From Planctomycetaceae bacterium (GTDB taxonomy: Bacteria > Planctomycetota > Phycisphaerae > Phycisphaerales > SM1A02): 8,746 nt of DNA. The notes below the pieces were generated by a model. The model worked only from the letters and a program-made list of their open reading frames with translations, made no database searches and was not told the origin of the DNA. The translations under genes were made by a program, and so were the position numbers. The stretch spans positions 28,145 through 36,890 of the forward strand of contig NYVB01000094.1 of NCBI GenBank assembly GCA_002684315.1, read 5' to 3'. This document shows, piece by piece, positions 1-6,795 of the stretch (position 1 is the first letter of the stretch; each line of letters opens with the position of its first letter).

Positions 1-80
1 GGCATGATGTCGGTGGAAGTGACATCGTCGGCAGCTGGTGTGCAGAGAATGGAACCTGCGAGAAGAAATGCTTGAATCAT
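1..80 (-). CDS. Exported protein of unknown function, N-terminal fragment cut by the window edge
   Basis: The reverse strand from position 80 opens with ATG and reads 26 codons to the window edge without a stop: M-I-Q-A-F-L-L-A-G-S-I-L-C-T-P-A-A, then D-D-V-T-S-T-D-I-M. The first 16-17 residues look like a short Sec signal peptide, with a hydrophobic core A-F-L-L-A-G-S-I-L-C and a cleavage site near T-P-A-A. The n-region has no Lys or Arg, which is atypical. A GGAG Shine-Dalgarno at 88-91 lies 7 nt before the ATG and decides the start; an in-frame TTG 11 codons further upstream has no such site. The gene points the same way as the serine protease gene and begins 150 bp after its stop, so the two could be co-transcribed. 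Too little protein is visible to name a family; only an exported N-terminus is supported. Confidence 0.6.
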   Translation of the reverse strand, partial: MIQAFLLAGSILCTPAADDVTSTDIM

Positions 81-230
81 GTCGGTACTCCGTGTTGGGG
101 ACGGTTCTTGCAAGGGCCGTCGATGAACCTGATCAGCCGGTGCTGTGTCTTTGCGTGTCTGTGTTTCGAGGGAATCTAAAGTGTGCTTGGGACTCGAAGG
201 AGTGGTCTTGCGTGAAAATGGCGAATGACT
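81..230. other. Intergenic gap with no clear terminator or promoter
   Basis: This is the 150-bp space between the stop of the serine protease gene and the start of the truncated minus-strand gene. Apart from the GGAG ribosome site at 88-91 I see no strong hairpin with a T tract and no convincing -35/-10 pair. Read-through from the protease gene into the edge gene is therefore possible. A plus-strand open frame starting at 38 crosses the gap but looks like chance. Confidence 0.4.
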
Positions 231-1232
231 TCACTCCTGCATGGAGGTTCCATCTCGAAGCATCGGAGGATCCTCGAAGATCCTTCGCCTCGGTGGATCG
301 TGGTAGTTTCGCCCTGAATTGGGATTGAAACTGTCGTAGGCGAATGCTTCTCGATTTCTGATGAAATCCTTCATGTAGCGCGCGGGGATGGCGAATCCGA
401 GGGACTGCCCGCCACCGATGATCATGTTGGTGATACCGATGACCTCACCCTTGTCGTTGAACAACGGGCCACCCGAATTACCGGGATTGATCGGAGTGTC
501 GGTCTGGATGTAGGACAGACCATCGAAGCCACGATTTCGGGTTGAGACCACGCCCTGGGTCAGGGTTCGCTCCAGTCCAAGTGGATTGCCGATTGCGAAG
601 ACGGGCTGACCGACCTCCACCATGTCCCGTGGTTCCACGGTGGCATAGATGAATGGTTTGTCCTCCGGATGCGCGATCTTGATCAGAGCCAGATCGAGGT
701 GGTTGTTCACCGCAAGAATCTCGATGTCCTCGATGACCGTGCGCTTCAGGGTGCCATCCGGCTGGGGAAACCACACCGTGGCACGCAGGGAGGCTTCACC
801 CTGGATGACGTGTGCATTGGTGATCGCATACCCCTGATCATCGATGATCACACCAGAGCCGAGGCCACCGGGGGTTCCGACCTTGATGACCGCGGGGCCG
901 ATGGTCTTGGCATGCTCACGTGGGCTGAGTTCGACGGGATCCTGAGCGATCGAGAAAAGGTCGTCGGACAGATCCTTGACCGGCTCGAGCACCCCTTTGG
1001 CGGAGGTGATCTCCGAGATGTCGGACATCGAGATCTCGACCACCGTGGGACCGATGTCCAGCCAGACGGTCTCGCCGTTTCGTTTGAGGACCGATCCTTC
1101 AAGGCGAACTCCGCTGTCGAGAATGATCTCGTCCGCGGAGGCCGTCCTGTCGGTGTGAAGGAAGGCCGCAACGAGCGTCAGAGTCGTTGCCATGAACAGC
1201 GGGCATGCTGTCTTCAAACGTGCGGAGATCAT
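231..1232 (-). CDS. Exported trypsin-like serine protease, HtrA/DegP type (S1C), lacking a PDZ domain
   Basis: The protein has 333 residues. Residues 1-33 form a signal peptide (basic n-region, core ATTLTLVAAFL, cleavage near A-S-A before D-E), so it should act in the periplasm. Residues 34-80 form a small beta-rich module (E-I-I-L-D-S-G-V-R-L-E-G-S-V pattern). Residues 105-290 form a chymotrypsin-fold protease with the HtrA triad: His141 in T-N-A-H-V, Asp180 in N-H-L-D-L-A-L-I, and Ser253 in G-N-S-G-G-P. The I-Q-T-D block just before P-I-N-P-G-N-S-G-G is also typical of HtrA. DegP/DegQ proteins usually add one or two PDZ domains, but here only about 43 residues follow the protease, and they are Pro/Arg-rich. 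The frame is open back to a GTG at 1424, but ATG 1232 is preferred because AGGAAGGTGA (1240-1249) lies 7 nt before it and the signal peptide starts there. It is divergent from the FG-GAP gene. The family is certain; substrates are unknown, with protein quality control the likely role. Confidence 0.93.
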   Translation of the reverse strand: MISARLKTACPLFMATTLTLVAAFLHTDRTASADEIILDSGVRLEGSVLKRNGETVWLDIGPTVVEISMSDISEITSAKGVLEPVKDLSDDLFSIAQDPVELSPREHAKTIGPAVIKVGTPGGLGSGVIIDDQGYAITNAHVIQGEASLRATVWFPQPDGTLKRTVIEDIEILAVNNHLDLALIKIAHPEDKPFIYATVEPRDMVEVGQPVFAIGNPLGLERTLTQGVVSTRNRGFDGLSYIQTDTPINPGNSGGPLFNDKGEVIGITNMIIGGGQSLGFAIPARYMKDFIRNREAFAYDSFNPNSGRNYHDPPRRRIFEDPPMLRDGTSMQE

Positions 1233-1239
1233 CGGGGAG

Positions 1240-1249
1240 TCACCTTCCT
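1240..1249 (-). promoter_or_regulatory. Strong Shine-Dalgarno that sets the protease start
   Basis: The reverse strand reads AGGAAGGTGA, ending 7 nt before ATG 1232. The AAGGTGA part is a near-full match to the 16S anti-Shine-Dalgarno complement. It supports the 333-residue form over the GTG-initiated 397-residue form. Confidence 0.75.
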
Positions 1250-1272
1250 GGGATCTTGGGAATGGAGCGATC

Positions 1273-1327
1273 CGGCGTGTGCTGTGATGCGTATTCGACG
1301 AGTCGATGTTCCTACCGGGACACGCCG
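1273..1327. repeat. Concentric inverted repeats in the divergent control region
   Basis: The outer arms are CGGCGTGT (1273-1280) and ACACGCCG (1320-1327), a perfect 8-bp inverted repeat centred at 1300. Inside is the 12-bp dyad TCGACGAGTCGA (1295-1306), centred at 1300.5, so the two share a centre to within half a base. Such symmetry in a divergent intergenic region is what an operator for a dimeric or tetrameric regulator would look like. Alternatively it could fold as a structured leader in the minus-strand transcript. The arms are short enough that chance cannot be excluded. Confidence 0.4.
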
Positions 1328-1342
1328 TCTTCTTGAGATGGC

Positions 1343-1349
1343 TATTATA
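1343..1349. promoter_or_regulatory. Candidate symmetric -10 element for divergent transcription
   Basis: On the minus strand positions 1349-1344 read TATAAT, a perfect sigma70-type -10. It would start transcription near 1337 and give the protease gene a leader of roughly 105 nt. On the plus strand the overlapping 1343-1348 reads TATTAT, a five-of-six match facing the FG-GAP gene. It is one of few AT-rich spots in the region. No good -35 lies 16-18 bp upstream on either strand, so this is a candidate only. Confidence 0.4.
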
Positions 1350-1405
1350 CGACCTCGAACGGATGCCAGTTCGTTTCAGCCAACATTCCGAAAGGAACCC
1401 TTCAG

Positions 1406-3733
1406 ATGACCTTCCCCTGCACACCTCGTCGAGTCCTCATTTCAGCCGCACTCGGATTCTGCACCTATGCAGCATGCGCCCAGAGCCCGCAACTGGATGA
1501 TTTCTATGGGTTCGAGGATCTGGAGATCCTGAGGATCGATCCGGGTGCCGGCCCGATGACCGCGGCCGATCTCGAGGGTGACGGACTGAACGACCTCATC
1601 GTGGTCAACAACCGGAAAAACAGGATCGAACTGCACCTCCAGAAACGAGATGCCAAACCATCGGTCGAGGACTTCAGACCGATGCGAACCAACGAGATTC
1701 CCGAACACTGGCGATTCAGACGTGTCGAAGTTCCCGCGATCAATCAAGTCCGTGCGGTCATCCCCTACGACTTCGATCAGGACGGCCTGATGGACCTGGT
1801 CTATGCGGGCACGGACCCCGGAGCCGTCGTCTTTCTGCGCCAGACGCAACCCGGCACCTGGGAAGTCGCCAATCGAAAGTTCATCAACGGCCTGCTGCCC
1901 TCGCGTGACTCGCTCATGATCGCGGACGTGCTGGGAGACGACACCCCCGAGCTCGTCGGCGTGGTCAAGGGTGAAATCGTCATCTGGCCCCTCGACGGCG
2001 ACTCGCTCGGACAGCCCACCACGCTGTCCGGTGGTGACACCATCTTCGCCGCCGTGATGGCCGAAGACCTCGACGGCAACGGCACGCTCGACATCACGGG
2101 AATCTCACCCGACAACACCGCACCGGTCCGAATGTGGCTCGCGGAAGAACGAGACGGAGCGAAACGCCTTGGCGCCCAGCTTCGTTTCGAAATGCCTCCG
2201 CTTCGCGAGGGCACCGTCATCAAGACCCCTGAGGATGACGCTTCGATGCTCGCCTTGATTGAAAAAGCGAGCAAGCGAGTCGTCCTCGTCGAACTCTCCA
2301 GCGAGGAAGTCGAACTGAGTGGCGATCGCGAGGCGGCGTATGAGGTCTTCACCTTCGAGGATCCGGGAAACCGCGAGCGAAAGCTCGCGATCGTGGATCT
2401 CGATGGCGACGGTGCTCCCGACGTGCTCGCCACGAACCGTGAAGCCAATGCGGTCTCGATCTACCGGCAATCCCCGGAGGAGGGTCTCAGTGCCCCCACA
2501 CTCGCGCCCGCCTACGCCGAATTGAGCGGTCTGACCGCGGGCGATGTCGACGGAGACGGCCAGCCGGAGGTGTACATGTTGAGTGAAGCCGAAGGCGTCG
2601 TGGGTCGCAGTGCGATCAAGGACGGCACGCTTGCATTTCCCAAGGCGATCTCACTCTCCGACGGCTGGGAACCGGTGGCCATCGATCTCGTCGAACTGGA
2701 CGGCGCGCAGATGCTTGCCGTGGTCACGAAGGATGGTCGAAAATACGCTCTGGAACTGATCGGTTCCGCTGATGAGCCACGAAAGATCGACCTCGGATCG
2801 ATGAGCCGCGCACCCGAGACGATTCTCGGGGTCGACGCCGACCATGACGGAAGAAGCGATCTGCTGTTGTTGACACCGGATCGAGACGCCACGCTTCTTC
2901 TCGCCACCGATGAAGAAGAAGGCTACGAACTGGTCGAGTCCCCCGGCCAGGAGAAACTGCTCCGCTCGGCAGGACCGCTCAACACCGGTGTCCTGGACTT
3001 CGACGGTGACGAGCGCAAGGAACTCCTCGTTGCGGACAGGAACTTCATTCGGGCGCTTCGCTACGATCGCAACGAACCCGATGCCACCGCCGGTGGCTGG
3101 CGAGTGGTGGATCAGATCAACGCTCCTCGGACCGACATCGCGTTGGTCGCATTGGAAGTCCTCGACGACCAGACCGTCGCGGCAGCTGATCAGGAGAACG
3201 GACACATCGTGCTCTTCGAGCAGGACGATGCCGGCGCCTGGAAGGCCGGCGACACCATCACCCTGCGAGGCTTCCGTTTCGACGACCTGCGCACGGGTGG
3301 TCAGGGTGATGCCAAGAAGGAGCTGCTGGCGGTGGGTGATGCCGGCTTCGCCGTGGTCCGTTTGTCCGGCTCACGGGCCAAGCTCGCCGAAGTGGGCAGC
3401 TGGCGACCGGAGGAGATCCGGGAGCTTCCGCACGAACTCGGCTCCGGAGACCTCAACTCCGACGGCCTGACCGACATCGTGGTGCTGGACGCCGGCACGC
3501 AGACGGCACGCATCCTCGCGCTGTCCGAGGCACGACAGATTCTGCCCGCCACATCCTTTGAAATCTTCGAATCTCGAATCTTCAGCGGCGGTGAACCACG
3601 TAATTTCGAGCCTCGTGAAGTCCAGGTCGTGGACCTCACCGGTGACGGTCGGGATGATCTCGTGCTGCTGGCACATGATCGAGTGTTGCTCTATCCACAA
3701 GACAGCCCGGACACGGTCTCCGGCGAGGAATGA
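1406..3733 (+). CDS. Exported FG-GAP/VCBS repeat protein, probable double beta-propeller
   Basis: The protein has 775 residues. ATG 1406 follows AAAGGA (1391-1396) by 9 nt. Residues 1-25 are a Sec signal peptide (R-R, then V-L-I-S-A-A-L-G-F, cleavage near A-C-A before Q-S). The rest is built from integrin-like FG-GAP/VCBS units with calcium-loop motifs of the D-x-D-G-D-G-x-x-D type. Clear units start near residues 55, 122, 174, 221, 331, 380, 477, 531, 682 and 743, with weaker units near 276, 428, 584 and 627. Spacing is 43-67 residues. Each unit ends with strands such as L-I-V-V-N-N or D-V-L-A-T-N. I see no catalytic motif, transmembrane anchor or sorting signal. Proteins of this build usually bind ligands or hold surface complexes together; the partner here is unknown. 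phoX follows on the same strand after 142 bp. Confidence 0.9.
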   Translation: MTFPCTPRRVLISAALGFCTYAACAQSPQLDDFYGFEDLEILRIDPGAGPMTAADLEGDGLNDLIVVNNRKNRIELHLQKRDAKPSVEDFRPMRTNEIPEHWRFRRVEVPAINQVRAVIPYDFDQDGLMDLVYAGTDPGAVVFLRQTQPGTWEVANRKFINGLLPSRDSLMIADVLGDDTPELVGVVKGEIVIWPLDGDSLGQPTTLSGGDTIFAAVMAEDLDGNGTLDITGISPDNTAPVRMWLAEERDGAKRLGAQLRFEMPPLREGTVIKTPEDDASMLALIEKASKRVVLVELSSEEVELSGDREAAYEVFTFEDPGNRERKLAIVDLDGDGAPDVLATNREANAVSIYRQSPEEGLSAPTLAPAYAELSGLTAGDVDGDGQPEVYMLSEAEGVVGRSAIKDGTLAFPKAISLSDGWEPVAIDLVELDGAQMLAVVTKDGRKYALELIGSADEPRKIDLGSMSRAPETILGVDADHDGRSDLLLLTPDRDATLLLATDEEEGYELVESPGQEKLLRSAGPLNTGVLDFDGDERKELLVADRNFIRALRYDRNEPDATAGGWRVVDQINAPRTDIALVALEVLDDQTVAAADQENGHIVLFEQDDAGAWKAGDTITLRGFRFDDLRTGGQGDAKKELLAVGDAGFAVVRLSGSRAKLAEVGSWRPEEIRELPHELGSGDLNSDGLTDIVVLDAGTQTARILALSEARQILPATSFEIFESRIFSGGEPRNFEPREVQVVDLTGDGRDDLVLLAHDRVLLYPQDSPDTVSGEE

Positions 3734-3875
3734 AGCAGATTCTCACCGCGCCTCCCCCACCCCCGCCTCAACCGGGCGGTGGTCGCATGTCACGACGGAA
3801 AAATCGTCTGAACTGAAACTCCTGACTTGCCATCGTTCAGACGAACGGAAATGATGTTCAAGGAGTACCAACACC
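3734..3875 (+). other. Intergenic leader region of phoX
   Basis: This 142-bp gap starts with a C-rich tract (3751-3764) and a weak GC hairpin, CCGCC 3763-3767 against GGCGG 3775-3779, with a 7-nt loop and no T tract, so it is not a clear terminator. The downstream half holds the 10-bp inverted repeat listed separately. AAGGAG at 3860-3865 is the phoX ribosome site, 10 nt before its ATG. No recognisable Pho box (direct repeats of the CTGTCAT type at 11-bp period) is present. Confidence 0.5.
3804..3844. repeat. 10-bp perfect inverted repeat upstream of phoX
   Basis: TCGTCTGAAC (3804-3813) is exactly complementary to GTTCAGACGA (3835-3844). The spacer is 21 bp, so equivalent arm positions lie 31 bp apart, about three helical turns, which places both arms on the same DNA face. 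The repeat ends 31 bp before the phoX ATG. It could be an operator or an mRNA hairpin close to the ribosome site at 3860-3865. There is no T tract after it, so a terminator is less likely. Confidence 0.45.
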
Positions 3876-5336
3876 ATGGCATCGGTGGAACCATCCAAGC
3901 GCGCGTTGCCTGAGGAGCGCATCCCCCCGGTCGACCGACGACAGTTCATCGGACTGACGGGGATGATTCTCGGCATGGGTTTCGCAGGATTACGAAGTTC
4001 CACCGCAGGTGACTTGTCCCTGCAGGAACTTCCGGCCGTCGCTCGATCCGTCAACGACTGGTACGGCCCCCTCAAAAAGGATCCCGCGGGCATTCTGGAT
4101 CTTCCCGAGGGCTTTCAGTACACAGCCTTCAGCGCCTTCGGAGAAGAAATGGACGACGGGCTCCTGGTGCCCGCGCATCACGATGGCATGAGTGCCTTTC
4201 CCCTCGACGACAGACACTGCCTGCTTCTCAGGAATCACGAACTCAATACCAACGTCACCGGCCGCTTCGGAGCGTTTGGTCTCAACAACGAACGCCTGGA
4301 CCGAGTTGATGCGAATCTGATCTACGACCTCGGGACGAAGGATGGAACTCCGGTCCCCGGTGGCGTCTCCACCGTGATCTTCGATCTGAAAGCGAACGCG
4401 CCGGTGAAACAATGGCTTTCGCTCGCGGGAACCGGTCACAACTGTGCGGGCGGACCGACACCCTGGGGTAGTTGGTTGAGCTGCGAGGAATGGACGCAGA
4501 AGCGCGATGCCTTGCATGCCCGCGACCATGGTTACGTCTTCGAGGTTCCCGCCACGACGCGAATGGGTCTGGTCCCTGCAGTTCCGATCAAGAGCATGGG
4601 GCGCTTTCTCCATGAAGCGGTCGCTGTTTCTCCAAAGGGTGATGCGGTCTATCTGACCGAGGACCGAGGGGACAGCGCCCTCTATCGATATCTACCCGAT
4701 ACGCCCGGAAAGCTGGCGGGAGGTGGCAGACTTCAGGCGCTGATGATTCGAGAGCACCCCAGCTTCGACACGCGCAACTGGACCACCGACTCGGGGCCCG
4801 CGTTCCTTCAAGGGCAGTCTTTCGAGACCGCCTGGTTCGACCTCGACAACATCGAGGCACCCGATGATGACCTCCGATATCGGGCGTTCGCCGCTGGCGC
4901 GGCTCGTTTCGCACGTGGGGAAGGCATCTGGCACGGAGGTGACCGGGTGTACTGGGCATGCACCACCGGTGGGCGCGCACAACTCGGGCAGATCTTCAAA
5001 TACGTGCCGAGTCCCTACGAAGGAACCGCGCAGGAGGATCAGTCCCCCGGACGCCTGGAGCTCTTCGTCGAATCAAGCGATGAAGATCTGATCGGCAATG
5101 CGGACAACCTCACCATCGCACCAAGCGGGGACATCTTCGTCTGCGAAGACAGCGCCGCTCAGGATGGGCTGACTCGAATCACCCCCACCGGGGAGATCGA
5201 GCGGTTCGCGGCCAACAGATTCAACGACAGCGAGCTTGCCGGGGTCTGCTTCAGTCCGGACGGTGGCACACTGTTCGTGAACATCCAGTCGCCGGGCAAG
5301 ACCTTCGCCATCAAGGGGCCCTGGCGCAAAGCCTGA
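3876..5336 (+). CDS. phoX: Tat-exported PhoX-family (DUF839) phosphatase
   Basis: The protein has 486 residues and the ATG follows AAGGAG by 10 nt. Residues 1-46 form a twin-arginine leader: D-R-R-Q-F-I with Arg21-Arg22, then a Gly/Met-rich core (25-39). Tat export fits PhoX enzymes, which fold with metals before crossing the membrane. Family blocks occur in order: P-A-H-H-D-G-M (99-105), L-R-N-H-E-L-N (118-124), G-H-N-C-A-G-G-x-T-P-W-G-S-W-L-S-C-E-E (187-205), R-F-L-H-E-A (243-248), L-T-E-D-R (260-264), H-G-G-D-R-V-Y (353-359), N-A-D-N-L (408-412) and V-C-E-D-S (422-426). Cys203 lies in the block that supplies the iron-ligand cysteine in characterised PhoX. Known PhoX is a calcium- and iron-dependent alkaline phosphatase that releases phosphate from organic phosphate in the periplasm. 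Many DUF839 proteins are untested, so substrate and phosphate control are inferred. It is convergent with the MFS gene. Confidence 0.87.
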   Translation: MASVEPSKRALPEERIPPVDRRQFIGLTGMILGMGFAGLRSSTAGDLSLQELPAVARSVNDWYGPLKKDPAGILDLPEGFQYTAFSAFGEEMDDGLLVPAHHDGMSAFPLDDRHCLLLRNHELNTNVTGRFGAFGLNNERLDRVDANLIYDLGTKDGTPVPGGVSTVIFDLKANAPVKQWLSLAGTGHNCAGGPTPWGSWLSCEEWTQKRDALHARDHGYVFEVPATTRMGLVPAVPIKSMGRFLHEAVAVSPKGDAVYLTEDRGDSALYRYLPDTPGKLAGGGRLQALMIREHPSFDTRNWTTDSGPAFLQGQSFETAWFDLDNIEAPDDDLRYRAFAAGAARFARGEGIWHGGDRVYWACTTGGRAQLGQIFKYVPSPYEGTAQEDQSPGRLELFVESSDEDLIGNADNLTIAPSGDIFVCEDSAAQDGLTRITPTGEIERFAANRFNDSELAGVCFSPDGGTLFVNIQSPGKTFAIKGPWRKA

Positions 5337-5407
5337 GCCTCGGGTGGACCCGTTCATTCCGAACCATTCCATGCGACAAGTGGTGCTACGAGTGATGACG
5401 CGGGTGC
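5337..5407. other. Convergent intergenic spacer between phoX and the MFS gene
   Basis: These 71 bp separate two facing stop codons. The only hairpin is very small (CGGG-TGGA-CCCG, 5341-5352) and lacks a T tract. An 8-bp inverted repeat, GCCTGAGC 5331-5338 against GCTCAGGC 5406-5413, spans both stop codons. It probably arises because both proteins end in a GCC alanine codon followed by TGA. No convincing terminator is visible. Confidence 0.35.
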
Positions 5408-6730
5408 TCAGGCCTCTTGAACCCAGCCAGCCAATCGGTGACGACGAATCAGGAAGATCATGCACCCGATGAAGGCCAGTCCGGAGTTGAAAAGAAAGAC
5501 CTCGGAGACGCCGAACCCGAAGACTTTCGTCCAGACCGCATAGAACACCGCGCCGATGGTCATGAAGGCGAAGGAGATCGCATTGGCGGTTCCCAGATAC
5601 CGTCCCCGCTCGTCATCCGGAGCACGAGCCTGGATCAAGGTCCAGAGCGGAATCAGGTAGAAACCGGCACAGAATCCGCCGCCCGCGGCAAGTCCGGCCA
5701 GAAGCCAGAAATGCACCGGAACGATTCCGATCAGAAAGAAGAAGACCGTCATGCCGGCGGCACCAAGGGGAACGTGGATCGCTTTCACGCCGTCTTTTGA
5801 AAGCCAGCCGCAGAGTGCCGAGCCGATGCCGCTGAACAGACCGAGCACGGAGACGAGTGCGATCGCTCGTACCGGGCTCAGACTCACCCCGGCAGGCGCG
5901 AGCGCCTTCTGAAGGTCGGGTAATGCAGACAACGAAATCATCCCGATGAGCCAGAAGCCGGCCCAGGCGAGGGCGACCCCGAGGATCGGTCCCTTCGACA
6001 TCTCACGCAGGGATGGGATGTAGGTCGCGAAGGGATTCCAGCCGACGCGAAGTCCGGGATCCTTGGCGGTGAGCCGAGGAATGAAGAACGTCGGGACCAG
6101 GCCCAGCAGTGCGAAGAAGATAATGAAGATTCCGGGAACCCAGACCAGGTCGTAACTCGTTCCCTGAGGAGCGTAGAGTTCGGAGACGATCGCACCGATC
6201 AGACTGCCGGTGACGATCGCGATCTGAGTGGACATCGAGATCCACCCATTGGCCGGGCCCAGGCGACGTCGGTCGACGAGTTCCGCGATCACCCCGTACT
6301 TCACCGGGCCGTAGAACGCACTCTGCGTCGCGATGAGCACCAGAGTGAGCAAGGCCAGCGTCACGCTTTCGTAGGCGAATGCAAAGAGCGCGAGGACGGC
6401 GCATGGTGTCTCGATCGCTTTCAGAATGATCATCAACGTCCGCTTGGAATACCGGTCCGCGATCTGACCACCCCAACCGGAGAAGATCAGAAATGGAATC
6501 GTCAGACACAGCCCCACGATCGGGGTGCCCACGGTGGTGCCGACTTTGGTGGCGGCCCAGATTCCGCCGATCGCAACCGACACCGAGATCAGGCTTCGAA
6601 GGATGTTGTCGTTCATCGCACCCGCGAACTGCATCACCATCAGGGAGCAGAATCCGGAGTTCCAGACTTCCCGAGTGTCGTCCTGTTCGGAAGGATCGGC
6701 GCTGGTGGCGTGTTCGGAGAGTTTGTCCAT
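5408..6730 (-). CDS. MFS transporter of the LplT/Aas-like (lysophospholipid transporter) branch
   Basis: The protein has 440 residues with about 12 hydrophobic helices (roughly 44-60, 68-87, 100-121, 124-142, 166-186, 196-216, 246-270, 286-308, 318-336, 340-362, 380-400 and 408-427), so it is an inner-membrane carrier. G-A-M-N-D-N (37-42) in the first helix resembles the G-A-F-N-D-N signature of this branch. G-G-Q-I-A-D-R-Y-S-K-R (87-97) is the MFS motif A loop. S-A-F-Y-G-P-V-K-Y-G (137-146) closely matches the F-F-G-P-x-K-Y block of LplT and the MFS half of Aas-type fusions. E. coli LplT flips lysophospholipids inward for reacylation. Here no acyltransferase or acyl-ACP synthetase is fused or adjacent, so the substrate is uncertain. 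The frame opens at a TTG (6793), but ATG 6730 fits better because extra upstream residues would be unusual. No clear Shine-Dalgarno precedes it. It is divergent from the GGT gene. Confidence 0.85.
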   Translation of the reverse strand: MDKLSEHATSADPSEQDDTREVWNSGFCSLMVMQFAGAMNDNILRSLISVSVAIGGIWAATKVGTTVGTPIVGLCLTIPFLIFSGWGGQIADRYSKRTLMIILKAIETPCAVLALFAFAYESVTLALLTLVLIATQSAFYGPVKYGVIAELVDRRRLGPANGWISMSTQIAIVTGSLIGAIVSELYAPQGTSYDLVWVPGIFIIFFALLGLVPTFFIPRLTAKDPGLRVGWNPFATYIPSLREMSKGPILGVALAWAGFWLIGMISLSALPDLQKALAPAGVSLSPVRAIALVSVLGLFSGIGSALCGWLSKDGVKAIHVPLGAAGMTVFFFLIGIVPVHFWLLAGLAAGGGFCAGFYLIPLWTLIQARAPDDERGRYLGTANAISFAFMTIGAVFYAVWTKVFGFGVSEVFLFNSGLAFIGCMIFLIRRHRLAGWVQEA

Positions 6731-6795
6731 GGGTTTAGTTTGTACCCGAAGCAAGAAGGACGCGTTGTGAAGTATCTTGAGACGGGAGCCCAATC
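6731..6795. other. Short divergent spacer between the MFS and GGT genes
   Basis: These 65 bp must hold the start signals for both genes. GGGAG at 6784-6788, 7 nt before ATG 6796, is a good ribosome site for the GGT gene. Nothing comparable precedes the MFS ATG; TACAAA lies about 9 nt before it, which could mean a very short or absent leader. I could not find a convincing -35/-10 pair in either direction. Confidence 0.4.

Noticed and set aside
38..328. Plus-strand 96-codon open frame at the left edge
   Set aside because: It overlaps the 3' end of the protease gene and the start of the edge gene on the other strand, has no signal peptide or recognisable motif, and has an atypical Cys/Trp-rich composition.
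669..1409. Plus-strand 246-codon open frame opposite the protease gene
   Set aside because: It is the antisense shadow of a certain gene in GC-rich DNA. Its protein is Asp/Arg/Gly-rich with no domain, and it has no ribosome site.
1233..1424. N-terminal extension of the protease from GTG 1424 (64 more residues)
   Set aside because: The extension has no hydrophobic or family-like content, would bury the signal peptide, and would overlap the divergent gene's start. ATG 1232 has a strong ribosome site.
3808..3830. CTGA-type repeats upstream of phoX as a Pho box
   Set aside because: The three CTGA copies are spaced 5 and 9 bp apart, not at the 11-bp period of PhoB sites, and they lack the CTGTCAT core.
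3827..3855. TTGCCA-17-AATGAT as a phoX promoter
   Set aside because: Transcription would begin at or just after the AAGGAG ribosome site, removing it from the message.
5331..5413. 8-bp inverted repeat spanning the two convergent stop codons as a terminator
   Set aside because: The arms are 67 bp apart, within coding ends, and arise from both genes ending in GCC TGA GC. Most likely coincidence.
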